Shown: positions 1 through 6,649, counted from the first letter of the stretch. The stretch is 8,379 nt of DNA from Candidatus Peregrinibacteria bacterium (GCA_023245725.1 JAHFJU010000059.1:1-8379), one strand, 5' to 3'. The notes: generated by a model not told the origin, from the sequence alone. A program made the numbers and translations.

Positions 1-1
1 A

Positions 2-472
2 GTTATTTTAGATTATATGATTGCCGAGTTGTATCATGTAGAAACGAAGGCTTTAAAACGCGCGGTTCGTCGGAATAGTGATCGTTTCCCGGAGGACTTT
101 ATGTTTCAGCTGAATGAAAACGAGTTTGAAAACTTGAGGTGCCAATTTGGTACCTCAAGTGATTATGGTGGACGAAGATATCTGCCATACGCATTCACGG
201 AGCAGGGCGTAGCTATGCTCTCCAGCGTACTCAAAAGTAAACGTGCAGTTGCTGTAAATATCGAAATTATGCGTTCGTTTGTGAAGCTGCGTGAACTGTT
301 ATCTACTCATACTGAACTTGCACGCCAACTCGAAGCGCTGGAAACCAAATATGATGCACAGATTAAAGTTGTCTTTGATGCAATTCGGAGTTTGATGGTT
401 CCACCCGAGTCGTCTGGTTTTGCTGAAAAAAAAGAAAAGATAGGATTTAAGGTAACGCATAATCGCAAATAA
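2..472 (+). CDS. ORF6N-domain protein (KilA-N/antirepressor-like), 5' end outside window
   Basis: Seen: the reading frame is open to the window edge. The residues before the first ATG (position 17) read VILDY and run into MIAELYHVETKALKRAVRRN, which matches the ORF6N core (usually V-x-LD-x-DLAELY-x-VETK-x-L-x-x-AVRRN). The ATG at 17 is therefore internal and the start lies upstream of the window. Next come RFPEDFMFQL, a variable loop, then YAFTEQGVAMLSSVL and IEIMRSFVKLREL, all characteristic of the family. A helical segment and a C-terminal IGFKV motif, also usual for it, end the protein, so the 3' end looks intact. Known: ORF6N (Pfam PF10543) occurs in phage antirepressor-like and many chromosomal accessory proteins and is thought to bind DNA; the precise role is unknown. 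The gene ends at a bidirectional terminator shared with the convergent orphan gene. Part of it is duplicated at about 1899-1984. Confidence 0.9.
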   Translation, partial: VILDYMIAELYHVETKALKRAVRRNSDRFPEDFMFQLNENEFENLRCQFGTSSDYGGRRYLPYAFTEQGVAMLSSVLKSKRAVAVNIEIMRSFVKLRELLSTHTELARQLEALETKYDAQIKVVFDAIRSLMVPPESSGFAEKKEKIGFKVTHNRK

Positions 473-498
473 AAAGAGCGAGTTACCCCGCTCCTTTT
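471..498. terminator. Bidirectional intrinsic terminator between convergent genes
   Basis: The arms AAAAAGAGCG (471-480) and CGCTCCTTTT (489-498) form a GAGCG/CGCTC stem extended by A-T pairs after one mismatch, with an 8-nt loop. Read on the plus strand the stem is followed by TTTT; on the minus strand by TTTTTATTT. It lies between the stop codons of the ORF6N gene and the minus-strand orphan and can serve both. It overlaps the last bases of the ORF6N stop codon. Confidence 0.75.
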
Positions 499-515
499 AA
501 AAAAAATTAACTCAG

Positions 516-1712
516 TTAGTCACACAGCCCTTCATTGACTCGGATGCCAGCATATATGCCGCTATATGAGTCAGCCTCAGATGAATTTGTTGGATGTAGG
601 TCAAGGGCACAGTTTTGGTAACTGCCAGTCAAAACTTTATTATATTTGGTGTTAGCTTCATTCATCATGACTGTCCCCGGAATGAGTGCGCGTCTTGATT
701 TTGAGAAATCAGTCTCAGTCTGACCATATCGGCCACCGCGATACGTTTCCATTGCGTCAGGGAAGTAGCCTTGAGTTAGGATAAAATCTATCATAAATGA
801 CAGGTACGTCTGCGCACTTTGAGGACTCACTAATTTCGCTGGAAGTCCTTTATCTACGGCTTGCTTTTTCCAATCCTGCAGAACCACCCATTCGCACGGC
901 GCCATCTCTGCTCGTCCTAAGTGTTCTGGGAGAATCATAGTGTGGCGCTCGAGCCTTAATACTCCACCGTTTCTTCTTTCAATTGAAGATAAGTCATCTG
1001 TATTAAAAGCCCAGTGATTCCAATTCTTCATATCCGTGTAGGCAAGCAATGTAATATGATCTGAAGGGGATCTCTGCTCAACTTGAAACGAGCCAACAGT
1101 TACTTTCCTTAGTTCATTCTGTTTTGTTCTGTATTGAATGTCTCCACAGTAACCACCTGAGTCCCCAAATTTTTTTAGAATAGCTACGCGCATCATTTGT
1201 AGCATTGAGGGGTGAAGGTCGCTCCATCCTTCTCTAATATGAGGAGCAGATAAAGGAAGTGTTGGGGTAAAGCACAGGGCGTTATAACCCTTGTCGAGTT
1301 GGTCGGCAAACTCTGCACTTTGAGCGAGGTGCTGAATTTTGGCTAAATAAGGGCGGTACTCCTCAAAGTTTGGTATAGGAAATCCCGCTCTCTCTGGCAA
1401 ATCAAAAAGACCAAGTTCACCCCAATTTTTCATATTTCTATCAAAACCGGTTCTTAACATTTTTTCAATGTTAGGATCAAACTCTATTTCACTTCTTCTT
1501 TCTGATGTTTCACCTGAAGTTTTCTGTTTCTGTTGTGCCTGAGGCTTCTGCGCCTGCGCCGTTTGACCTAATCTTGTTGCGTTTTCGGCTGCTATTCGCA
1601 CTAACTCGGTTATTGTAGAAATTTGATCTCCGCTTAAACTAATAAACTCACCCTCTTTACGAGGGCTGGTTAGTATTCCGTATAGTTCATTTAGGTCAAC
1701 GGGGTCAGCCAT
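516..1712 (-). CDS. Conserved-looking hypothetical protein of 398 aa with a Gln-rich linker
   Basis: I do not recognise this protein. Seen: the start is ATG at 1712-1710. A frame-open extension to a TTG at 1748 is rejected because that TTG is the first base triplet of a promoter -35 box and the -10 box also lies in the extension. Residues 1-45 form a small predicted helical region. Residues about 50-65 are a Gln/Ala/Lys-rich low-complexity linker (AQAQKPQAQQKQK). From about residue 77 to the end there is a long globular region rich in Trp, Tyr and Arg. No signal peptide or membrane segment is visible, so it is probably cytoplasmic. The C-terminus is Ser/Tyr-rich (SSEADSYSGIYAGIRVNEG). It stands alone, convergent with the ORF6N gene and ending at the shared terminator. 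The -10 to ATG distance of 7 nt predicts a leaderless mRNA. Coding is certain from length and the promoter match; function is unknown. Confidence 0.8.
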   Translation of the reverse strand: MADPVDLNELYGILTSPRKEGEFISLSGDQISTITELVRIAAENATRLGQTAQAQKPQAQQKQKTSGETSERRSEIEFDPNIEKMLRTGFDRNMKNWGELGLFDLPERAGFPIPNFEEYRPYLAKIQHLAQSAEFADQLDKGYNALCFTPTLPLSAPHIREGWSDLHPSMLQMMRVAILKKFGDSGGYCGDIQYRTKQNELRKVTVGSFQVEQRSPSDHITLLAYTDMKNWNHWAFNTDDLSSIERRNGGVLRLERHTMILPEHLGRAEMAPCEWVVLQDWKKQAVDKGLPAKLVSPQSAQTYLSFMIDFILTQGYFPDAMETYRGGRYGQTETDFSKSRRALIPGTVMMNEANTKYNKVLTGSYQNCALDLHPTNSSEADSYSGIYAGIRVNEGLCD

Positions 1713-1719
1713 AGGGACT

Positions 1720-1748
1720 CTTATAACAGAATACCTCTTGTAAGTCAA
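1720..1748 (-). promoter_or_regulatory. Sigma70-type promoter with extended -10, for the 398-aa orphan
   Basis: Reading the minus strand: TTGACT (-35, 1748-1743), a 17-bp spacer, then TGT immediately before TATAAG (-10, 1725-1720), giving an extended TGn -10. Only 7 nt separate the -10 box from the ATG at 1712, so transcription should begin at or within a base or so of the start codon. This promoter decides the start choice of the downstream gene. Confidence 0.75.
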
Positions 1749-1783
1749 TATGCGCGTATGCCTGTAAAACCGAAGATTTTAAT

Positions 1784-1876
1784 TTGTACACCGCATTTTT
1801 CAATCCTGTGGATGTTCACGCAGTTAAAGAATTAACAAAGACTCATGGGAGAAGCGTACTGGAAATTGAGGCTTAG
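1784..1876 (+). pseudogene. Possible 3' remnant of an unidentified gene
   Basis: A plus-strand frame ending at TAG 1874-1876 reads NPVDVHAVKELTKTHGRSV followed by LEIEA and stop. It looks protein-like in composition, but no ATG or plausible start precedes it: the frame closes upstream at 1724, inside the promoter of the divergent gene. I do not recognise the sequence. It could be the tail of a gene whose front was lost, together with the neighbouring ORF6N relic, or a chance frame. The rest of the 278-bp gap at 1749-2026 holds only the ORF6N relic and the fusA terminator. Confidence 0.2.
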
Positions 1877-1898
1877 ATACTTCAGAGGTAGTTAATAA

Positions 1899-1984
1899 TT
1901 TGTTAACATCGAAATTATGCGTTCGTTTGTGAAGCTGCGCGAACTCCTCTCTACACACGCCAATTTAAAACAGAGGGGCGTTTG
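1899..1984 (+). pseudogene. Relic of an ORF6N-domain gene (3' fragment)
   Basis: The frame reads FVNIEIMRSFVKLRELLSTH and then ANLKQRGV before TGA. The NIEIMRSFVKLRELLSTH part is identical to the full gene at the left end of the window. Bases 1908-1939 match 260-291 exactly (32 bp) and similarity decays on either side. There is a TAA just upstream (1896-1898) and no start, so this is a fragment. The downstream end runs into the fusA terminator hairpin. It is most simply the remains of a second tandem copy, or a partial duplication, of the ORF6N gene. Confidence 0.8.
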
Positions 1985-2000
1985 ATTCGCTCCTCTGTTT
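1968..2000 (-). terminator. Intrinsic terminator of fusA
   Basis: AAACAGAGGGGCG (1968-1980) pairs with CGCTCCTCTGTTT (1988-2000) over 13 bp with one G-T wobble and a 7-nt loop. Read on the minus strand, the stem lies 26 nt after the fusA stop and is followed by a short T run (TTTTAAATT), as expected for Rho-independent termination. The stem is symmetric enough that it could also act on plus-strand transcripts. Confidence 0.85.
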
Positions 2001-2026
2001 ATATTCAAATAATTTTGAAATGTGAC

Positions 2027-4108
2027 TTACTTGGTCCTGTCCGCAATAATCTTGTCTGCGACGTTCTGTGAAACTTTTTCGTACTTACCAAACTCCATAG
2101 AGTATGAGGCACGACCCTGTGACATAGAACGAAGATCGGTTGCGTAGCCAAACATTTCTGCGAGTGGAACAAAAGCCTTAATGAATTTTGCCATTCCACG
2201 AGAACCGGTCTCGATAATTTGTCCACGGCGTGAGCTTAGGTTCCCCATAACATCTCCGAAATATTGGTCAGCACAAACAACTTCAACATTCATGACAGGC
2301 TCCAAAATTACAGGAGTTGCGCGTTTACAAGCCTGTTGGAATGCTAGTGAACCGGCAATTTTAAATGCCAATTCAGAGGAATCAACATCGTGGTATGAAC
2401 CATCGTAAACCTCTGCCTCAACGTCAATAATTGGGTAACCTGCTTGTAATCCTCTTGTAAGTGCTTCTTGAATACCTTTATTAATAGCTGGAATAAATTC
2501 ACGGGGAATGCGTCCGCCAACAACAGAGTCTTTGAATTGGTAACCAGCTCCACGCTCAAGAGCTTTAACGCGGAGTAATACGTGACCATATTGTCCGTGA
2601 CCACCAGTCTGTTTAACGTATTTCTCTTCACCTTCTCCAGTCTTCAAAATAGTTTCTTTGTAAGCAACTTGCGGTTTGCCTGTATTTGCCTCAACCTTGA
2701 ATTCGCGGCGCATACGGTCAACGATAATATCGAGGTGCAATTCACCCATACCAGCCATAATTGTTTGACCGGTTTCTTCATCGGTTTTAATTGTAAGAGT
2801 TGGATCTTCTTCAGAAAGTTTTTGTAACGCAAAACCCATTTTTTCTTGATCTGCCTTTGTTTTTGGCTCAATCGCAATAGAGATAACAGGCTCTGGAAAG
2901 TCGATAGACTCCAAAATAATTGGATGATCTTCGTCGCAAAGTGTATGGCCTGTGAAAGTTTCTTTTGGCCCAATCAACGCTGCAATTTCTCCTGCGCCAA
3001 CTTCTTTAACTTCTTCTCGGTGATTTGCGTGCAAACGAACTAAACGACCAACACGTTCTTTGTTGCCAGTTGAAGAGTTGTATACATAAGAACCTGCTGT
3101 GATTTTTCCTGAGTAAACACGGAAGAACGCGAGTTTTCCGACGAAAGGATCAGTCGCGATTTTAAATGCCAAAGCTGCAAATGGTTCGTTAATGTCTGAG
3201 TGACGTACTTCTGGCTCGCCAGTATCTGGGTTTGTTCCTTTAGTAGGAGGAATATCCATTGGTGAAGGTAAATACTCACAAACGCCATCGAGTACCAACT
3301 GAACGCCGAGATTTTTTAGCGATGATCCGCAATAAACGAGGTAAAGTTTGTTAGCTAAAACTCCTTTTCGAAGACCCATCTTGATTTCTTCTTCAGTGAT
3401 TTCTTGTCCGTTCAAATATTTTTCCATAAGAACGTCGTCGTGCTCTGAAGCTTTTTCAACAACTAGTGCGCGAGCCTCTTTTACCTGCTCAACCATGTCT
3501 TCTGGCATAGGAATTTCAACAATTTTTTCACCGTTTGCGCCTTCTGAGGTGAACGCTTTTTGCTTAATTACGTCGATAATTCCGCAGAAAGTTGACTCTG
3601 CGCCAATAGGCAATTGAACAGGAACAGCATTCTTTGAAAGACGTTCGTGAATCGAGTCTAAGCTCATGTAAAAGTCTGCACCGAGCTTATCCATTTTATT
3701 AATGAACGCGATTCGAGGAACTTCGTATTTATCTGCCTGACGCCAAACAGTTTCTGACTGTGGCTCAACACCTTGTGATCCATCGAAAACAACAACTCCA
3801 CCATCGAGCACACGAAGTGATCGTTCAACTTCAACAGTAAAGTCAACGTGTCCCGGAGTATCAATAATATTAAAGCGGAATTTCTTGCCTGCTACATCCC
3901 AAAAACATGTTGTAGCAGCAGCTGTAATTGTAATGCCACGCTCTTTTTCTTGCTCCATCCAATCCATTTCAGCAGCACCCTCATGCACCTCACCGATTTT
4001 GTGCTTTCGGCCTGTATAAAAAAGAACTCGTTCGGTTGTTGTTGTCTTACCTGCATCGATATGCGCGATAATTCCGAAGTTACGTGTAAGTTTGAGGTCG
4101 TCTGCCAT
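2027..4108 (-). CDS. fusA: Translation elongation factor G (EF-G)
   Basis: EF-G is the ribosome-dependent GTPase that drives translocation of tRNA and mRNA and, with RRF, ribosome recycling; it acts in the cytoplasm. Seen in the 693-aa product: G1 AHIDAGKT at residues 15-22, the switch I ERGITI motif around 56-61, G3 DTPGH at 83-87, G4 NKMD at 137-140 and G5 GSSLKN at 261-266. Domains II-V follow, including the domain IV TGGHGQYGHV and YHDVDSSELAFKIA motifs. Length is normal for the family (about 690-700). The ATG at 4108-4106 is followed by the usual short lead-in (MADDLKLTRNFGIIAHIDAG). It has its own promoter and terminator and no neighbouring rpsL, rpsG or tuf, so it is not in a str operon here. 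No Shine-Dalgarno is visible; the leader just before ATG is AT-rich. Confidence 0.98.
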   Translation of the reverse strand: MADDLKLTRNFGIIAHIDAGKTTTTERVLFYTGRKHKIGEVHEGAAEMDWMEQEKERGITITAAATTCFWDVAGKKFRFNIIDTPGHVDFTVEVERSLRVLDGGVVVFDGSQGVEPQSETVWRQADKYEVPRIAFINKMDKLGADFYMSLDSIHERLSKNAVPVQLPIGAESTFCGIIDVIKQKAFTSEGANGEKIVEIPMPEDMVEQVKEARALVVEKASEHDDVLMEKYLNGQEITEEEIKMGLRKGVLANKLYLVYCGSSLKNLGVQLVLDGVCEYLPSPMDIPPTKGTNPDTGEPEVRHSDINEPFAALAFKIATDPFVGKLAFFRVYSGKITAGSYVYNSSTGNKERVGRLVRLHANHREEVKEVGAGEIAALIGPKETFTGHTLCDEDHPIILESIDFPEPVISIAIEPKTKADQEKMGFALQKLSEEDPTLTIKTDEETGQTIMAGMGELHLDIIVDRMRREFKVEANTGKPQVAYKETILKTGEGEEKYVKQTGGHGQYGHVLLRVKALERGAGYQFKDSVVGGRIPREFIPAINKGIQEALTRGLQAGYPIIDVEAEVYDGSYHDVDSSELAFKIAGSLAFQQACKRATPVILEPVMNVEVVCADQYFGDVMGNLSSRRGQIIETGSRGMAKFIKAFVPLAEMFGYATDLRSMSQGRASYSMEFGKYEKVSQNVADKIIADRTK

Positions 4109-4139
4109 ATAGGTATAAGGATTAATTTGTAGCGGGACT

Positions 4140-4167
4140 ATTATAGGGAGCGGAAAAGTGAAGTCAA
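4140..4167 (-). promoter_or_regulatory. Sigma70-type promoter of fusA
   Basis: On the minus strand TTGACT (4167-4162) is followed by a 16-bp spacer and a consensus TATAAT (4145-4140). Expected initiation near 4133 would give a 5' leader of about 25 nt before the fusA ATG. This is the closest match to consensus in the window, in keeping with a highly expressed gene. Confidence 0.85.
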
Positions 4168-4185
4168 ATCAAAGCAAAAAGATGA

Positions 4186-4214
4186 TTGACTATAATTAGT
4201 ATTTATGTTTTACT
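4186..4214 (+). promoter_or_regulatory. Candidate promoter for the 256-aa orphan, divergent from fusA
   Basis: TTGACT (4186-4191) is an inverted copy of the fusA -35 box (AGTCAA on the plus strand, 4162-4167). It is followed at 17 bp by TTTACT (4209-4214), a weak -10 lacking the usual second-position A, which is 6 nt before the GTG start. An alternative -10, TATAAT at 4191-4196, has no matching -35. Either would give a short or absent leader. Confidence 0.4.
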
Positions 4215-4220
4215 TACAAT

Positions 4221-4991
4221 GTGGGCACTATAGAAAACATACAGGCACTAAACGGCATTCCTGATGAATTTTTTGACAAGCTTGAAGAGTTAGGAAGCAG
4301 AAAACTTCAAGAAGATATTGAAGCGGCAAAAGGATACAATTTTGAGCAGGGCCACCCTTTATCGGGGGACATTGGTGATGAACGAATGTATCAATATTTA
4401 GTTGGAGATATGTGGAATGCTCTTGGAAGAATTAATGTTTTGAATCTACCACTGTCAGCTCAAGGTGTTATTGAAAGGGCTCCAGTAAGAATTGATTTAC
4501 ATTCTTTGCTGAATTCTGAGTATGATATTGATGTGATGATGTTGGTACTATTGGTAAGTGAAAGGGCTGCTAGCGCAATATTTATTCCAAAAAATGAAGA
4601 TGAGTATTTTGATATCGATGGATTGGATTTTACAATCGATGATATTATTTCTGAGGAAGAGGCATACGCAATTTTCCGCGAACATTTAACGGAGGATTTT
4701 CCAGATGGTGCTGCTCCTTATTACTCATGCGGTACTCGTGATCTTGATGAGGTTATGGCAGAGATATACGAAAGTAAAATAAAAAACATGTCTCCCTCAA
4801 TTCAGAAGCGATTACCAAAGTCTCTTTTTGAGCCTTATATAACTCAACACCGTGATAGGCACCTTGATTTATCTCGGGCAAAATTTATGGATACGCTGAG
4901 GAGATGGGGATGTGCGGCATGTATAAGAAAGTTAAAAGAAGATGGGCCACCTGAGAAATATGACTGGAATGAGCCTTGCGAGCAGCCTTAG
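4221..4991 (+). CDS. Acidic hypothetical protein, 256 aa
   Basis: I do not recognise this protein. Seen: a strongly acidic product (for example EDEYFDIDGLDFTIDDI around 126-142), with a hydrophobic strand-like stretch DVMMLVLLVSERAASAIFIP at 104-123 flanked by charged residues rather than a true transmembrane helix. The basic C-terminal part ends in RRWGCAACIRKLKE, with a CxxC at 231-234 and one more Cys at 253; a metal site is possible but unproven. No signal peptide, so it is probably cytoplasmic. Start: GTG at 4221 is the best available, since the frame has no upstream ATG and the next in-frame ATG would lose about 55 residues. The ATG at 4219 is in another frame and closes at once. It is divergent from fusA and followed by about 145 nt of non-coding sequence before the next promoter cassette, so probably monocistronic. 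No clear terminator follows. Confidence 0.75.
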   Translation: MGTIENIQALNGIPDEFFDKLEELGSRKLQEDIEAAKGYNFEQGHPLSGDIGDERMYQYLVGDMWNALGRINVLNLPLSAQGVIERAPVRIDLHSLLNSEYDIDVMMLVLLVSERAASAIFIPKNEDEYFDIDGLDFTIDDIISEEEAYAIFREHLTEDFPDGAAPYYSCGTRDLDEVMAEIYESKIKNMSPSIQKRLPKSLFEPYITQHRDRHLDLSRAKFMDTLRRWGCAACIRKLKEDGPPEKYDWNEPCEQP

Positions 4992-5050
4992 ATGTGGTAT
5001 TTGCTTTGAGTTGCCACGGCTTTCCTCAATTTCTCTATATGCTGATTTTG

Positions 5051-5069
5051 TGAAACTATGGAACCGTAC
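5051..5069 (+). repeat. 19-bp exact direct repeat, copy 1
   Basis: TGAAACTATGGAACCGTAC occurs here, immediately upstream of the first poly-G promoter cassette, and again at 6650-6668, upstream of the antitoxin gene. The two copies are identical and in the same orientation. Function unknown: a shared regulator site, a -10 element (TATGGA), or a remnant of a duplicated upstream region. Confidence 0.7.
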
Positions 5070-5072
5070 GCG

Positions 5073-5142
5073 CTCTTTACGAGGGGGGGGTATTGTGTTA
5101 TGATATTAGCAATTAATTATTTAATAAAAATAAATATGAAAA
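5073..5142 (+). repeat. Promoter-leader cassette, copy 1
   Basis: This stretch is nearly identical to 7695-7763. Both run from CTC(C)TTTACGAG through a G run, TATGATATT, AATTAATTATTTAATA and AAATATGAAAA, that is through the promoter, the untranslated leader and the first codons of the gene. Differences are a few substitutions, one G and a short leader indel. Similarity stops within the coding region, so the genes themselves are not paralogues. Confidence 0.85.
5076..5104 (+). promoter_or_regulatory. Promoter with 8-G tract in the spacer
   Basis: TTTACG (5076-5081, 4 of 6 matches to TTGACA) is separated by 17 bp from TATGAT (5099-5104), which is preceded by TGT, an extended -10. The spacer contains a homopolymer of eight G (5083-5090). 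Predicted initiation is near 5111, leaving about 25 nt of AT-rich leader before the ATG at 5136. The sister promoter at 7699-7726 has seven G and a 16-bp spacer. Confidence 0.65.
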
Positions 5143-6068
5143 TAAATCACGTGTTTAGAAATTTTGGTGTTAAGACAAGTTTTGTATATGATAATCTGGA
5201 ATCACATAAACCAGAAGCTCCGAGTGGTACTAGTCCAGAATCTAAGGTGGTTGATCCAACTGGTATTGATAATGTGTTAGGCCGAATGGACGCAGTCGAT
5301 TATTTAGAAAATTCGGAAACTACAAATGAAAAAGAAAGAGCTGTATTAATAAAGGTACGTGAATTATCTAGTATTATGCCAAACAGCAAATTTAGCCTTT
5401 CTGACGATATTAGGTATAATATTCGTCACCAGTCAGAAAACTCTGATTATACGGACGATGTTCTAGTTAAGTTAGGCAATCTTTCTAAATATTTGGCTAG
5501 TTTGAATGCACAGCAGAAGCTGAGTTTTTCGGGACCTATTGAGATTTCAAATAATGACGCTTTTACAACAGAATATGGATCACGTGACATTTCTTATATC
5601 GGATTAAGGCCTTTTACTAAGGCGCTAGATATTAAGGGGACAAGTCTTGATGACAATTGGATGTATAGGAATGTTCTCATTCAAGAAGCAAAACGTGATG
5701 TTATTTTGGAAACCAAAAGAATTAGTGATAAATTTGGAATAAATATTGTATGGAATCCATTAACTTTGAATCTTGCCGTAGATGGAGATTATGCAATGAC
5801 TGATGAAATTGATACAAGAGCTGCTCGAGCAATGCGATTAAATTTGGGTAATTTGGAACAAGCGCTCAGCTTGTTTGACACTTCGGTAATGAAAAATATG
5901 AAGGAGACCGGAAAGTTAATTTATATAAACCATTTAAGTCGCGAACATGATACTGATCATATTCCTGCGAATGCAATTAATACGCGAATATTTATGGGTG
6001 AGGATGAAACTTCGCCAATTTCATATTTGAAGAATCAAATATTGGAGGATTTTAATAGGAAAGAATAG
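5136..6068 (+). CDS. Hypothetical protein, 310 aa, under the poly-G promoter
   Basis: I do not recognise this protein. Start: ATG at 5136 is chosen although the frame is open to an ATG at 5058, because the promoter and leader (5076-5135) lie in that extension and the equivalent leader of the SLH gene ends at the homologous ATG. Residues 1-60 are Ser/Pro/Asp-rich and probably flexible. About 65-130 is charged and helical. Residues about 185-265 (KRISDKFGINIVWNPLTLNL, then an RAMRLNLGNLEQALSLFDTS segment and LIYINHLS) look like a compact alpha/beta domain. The spacing loosely recalls small secreted metallopeptidase-like domains, but no HExxH is present; the nearest histidine cluster is HLSREHDTDH (266-275). 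No signal peptide is visible. The 121-aa orphan begins 70 nt downstream on the same strand and may be co-transcribed. Confidence 0.75.
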   Translation: MKINHVFRNFGVKTSFVYDNLESHKPEAPSGTSPESKVVDPTGIDNVLGRMDAVDYLENSETTNEKERAVLIKVRELSSIMPNSKFSLSDDIRYNIRHQSENSDYTDDVLVKLGNLSKYLASLNAQQKLSFSGPIEISNNDAFTTEYGSRDISYIGLRPFTKALDIKGTSLDDNWMYRNVLIQEAKRDVILETKRISDKFGINIVWNPLTLNLAVDGDYAMTDEIDTRAARAMRLNLGNLEQALSLFDTSVMKNMKETGKLIYINHLSREHDTDHIPANAINTRIFMGEDETSPISYLKNQILEDFNRKE

Positions 6069-6138
6069 TCTTGTGAGTCATTGCATTAGCAAAGGTTACT
6101 AACTATGTTTTATCATTTTATATCTTATATAAAACTTT

Positions 6139-6504
6139 ATGAATGAATACGTAGGCAAAGATCGCCGCAAAAAATTAAAAAATGAAACAGAGAGAAAAGG
6201 GCACGATGCGAATAATGTTATTGAGCTAGCCGAGAAGGTTTCAAGGCTGAGAAAAATTCCAGTTTCTCCATATGATTTATTAACTAGAGCTGGTGAACGT
6301 GATGTCTCTCCTATATGTCAAGAGATTTCCGTTAAGCTTAAGGATGCGACATCTCTCGATGTTCTTGAAAAGCAGGAATCTGTAAAGGCTGAAGAGGCAA
6401 GAAAAGATCGTGTGATGGCTAAAGCTAGCGAAGAGGCAAGAATAAAAGAAATTGTTAGAACTGGTGGAGTTGATAAGAAAAAAAGTTATGAATATGGCAC
6501 CTAA
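6139..6504 (+). CDS. Small charged, coiled-coil-like hypothetical protein, 121 aa
   Basis: I do not recognise this protein. Seen: a basic N-terminus (GKDRRKKLKNETERKG, residues 6-21), a central segment LRKIPVSPYDLLTRAGERDV, and a highly charged Glu/Lys/Ala-rich stretch at about 74-108 (EKQESVKAEEARKDRVMAKA) that would form a helix or coiled coil. There is no signal peptide or membrane segment. It follows the 310-aa orphan by 70 nt on the same strand and may belong to its transcript. An internal promoter (TTGCAT at 6081, 17-bp spacer, TATGTT at 6104-6109) is possible but weak. The charged composition suggests a partner-binding or structural role; this is inference. Confidence 0.65.
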   Translation: MNEYVGKDRRKKLKNETERKGHDANNVIELAEKVSRLRKIPVSPYDLLTRAGERDVSPICQEISVKLKDATSLDVLEKQESVKAEEARKDRVMAKASEEARIKEIVRTGGVDKKKSYEYGT

Positions 6505-6649
6505 TAATCATTTATACGAACTGGGCGAGATGATTGGCTTATTGAGTTCAATACCATTCGGCCACACGAGTCACTATCTATGCGGCCTCCTGCAGCGGTA
6601 TACTTCTCACTGTTCTATCGACACCGCCACTCTTCCAAGGGGGTGCACC

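Noticed and set aside
1653..1665. CTCTTTACGAGGG, identical to part of the poly-G cassette
   Set aside because: It lies inside the 398-aa coding region (encoding part of PRKEGE), has no G tract or -10 box and is probably coincidental.
2181..4132. Several frames of 65-110 codons on both strands inside fusA
   Set aside because: They overlap the well-supported EF-G gene and look like antisense or shifted translations of it.
5058..5135. N-terminal extension of the 310-aa orphan to ATG 5058 (or 5100)
   Set aside because: The extension contains the poly-G promoter and leader that are repeated before the SLH gene, where the same stretch is not coding in that frame.
5931..5960. HLSREHDTDH as a zinc-protease active site
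   Set aside because: It does not fit HExxH or another standard metallopeptidase motif; kept only as a structural remark.
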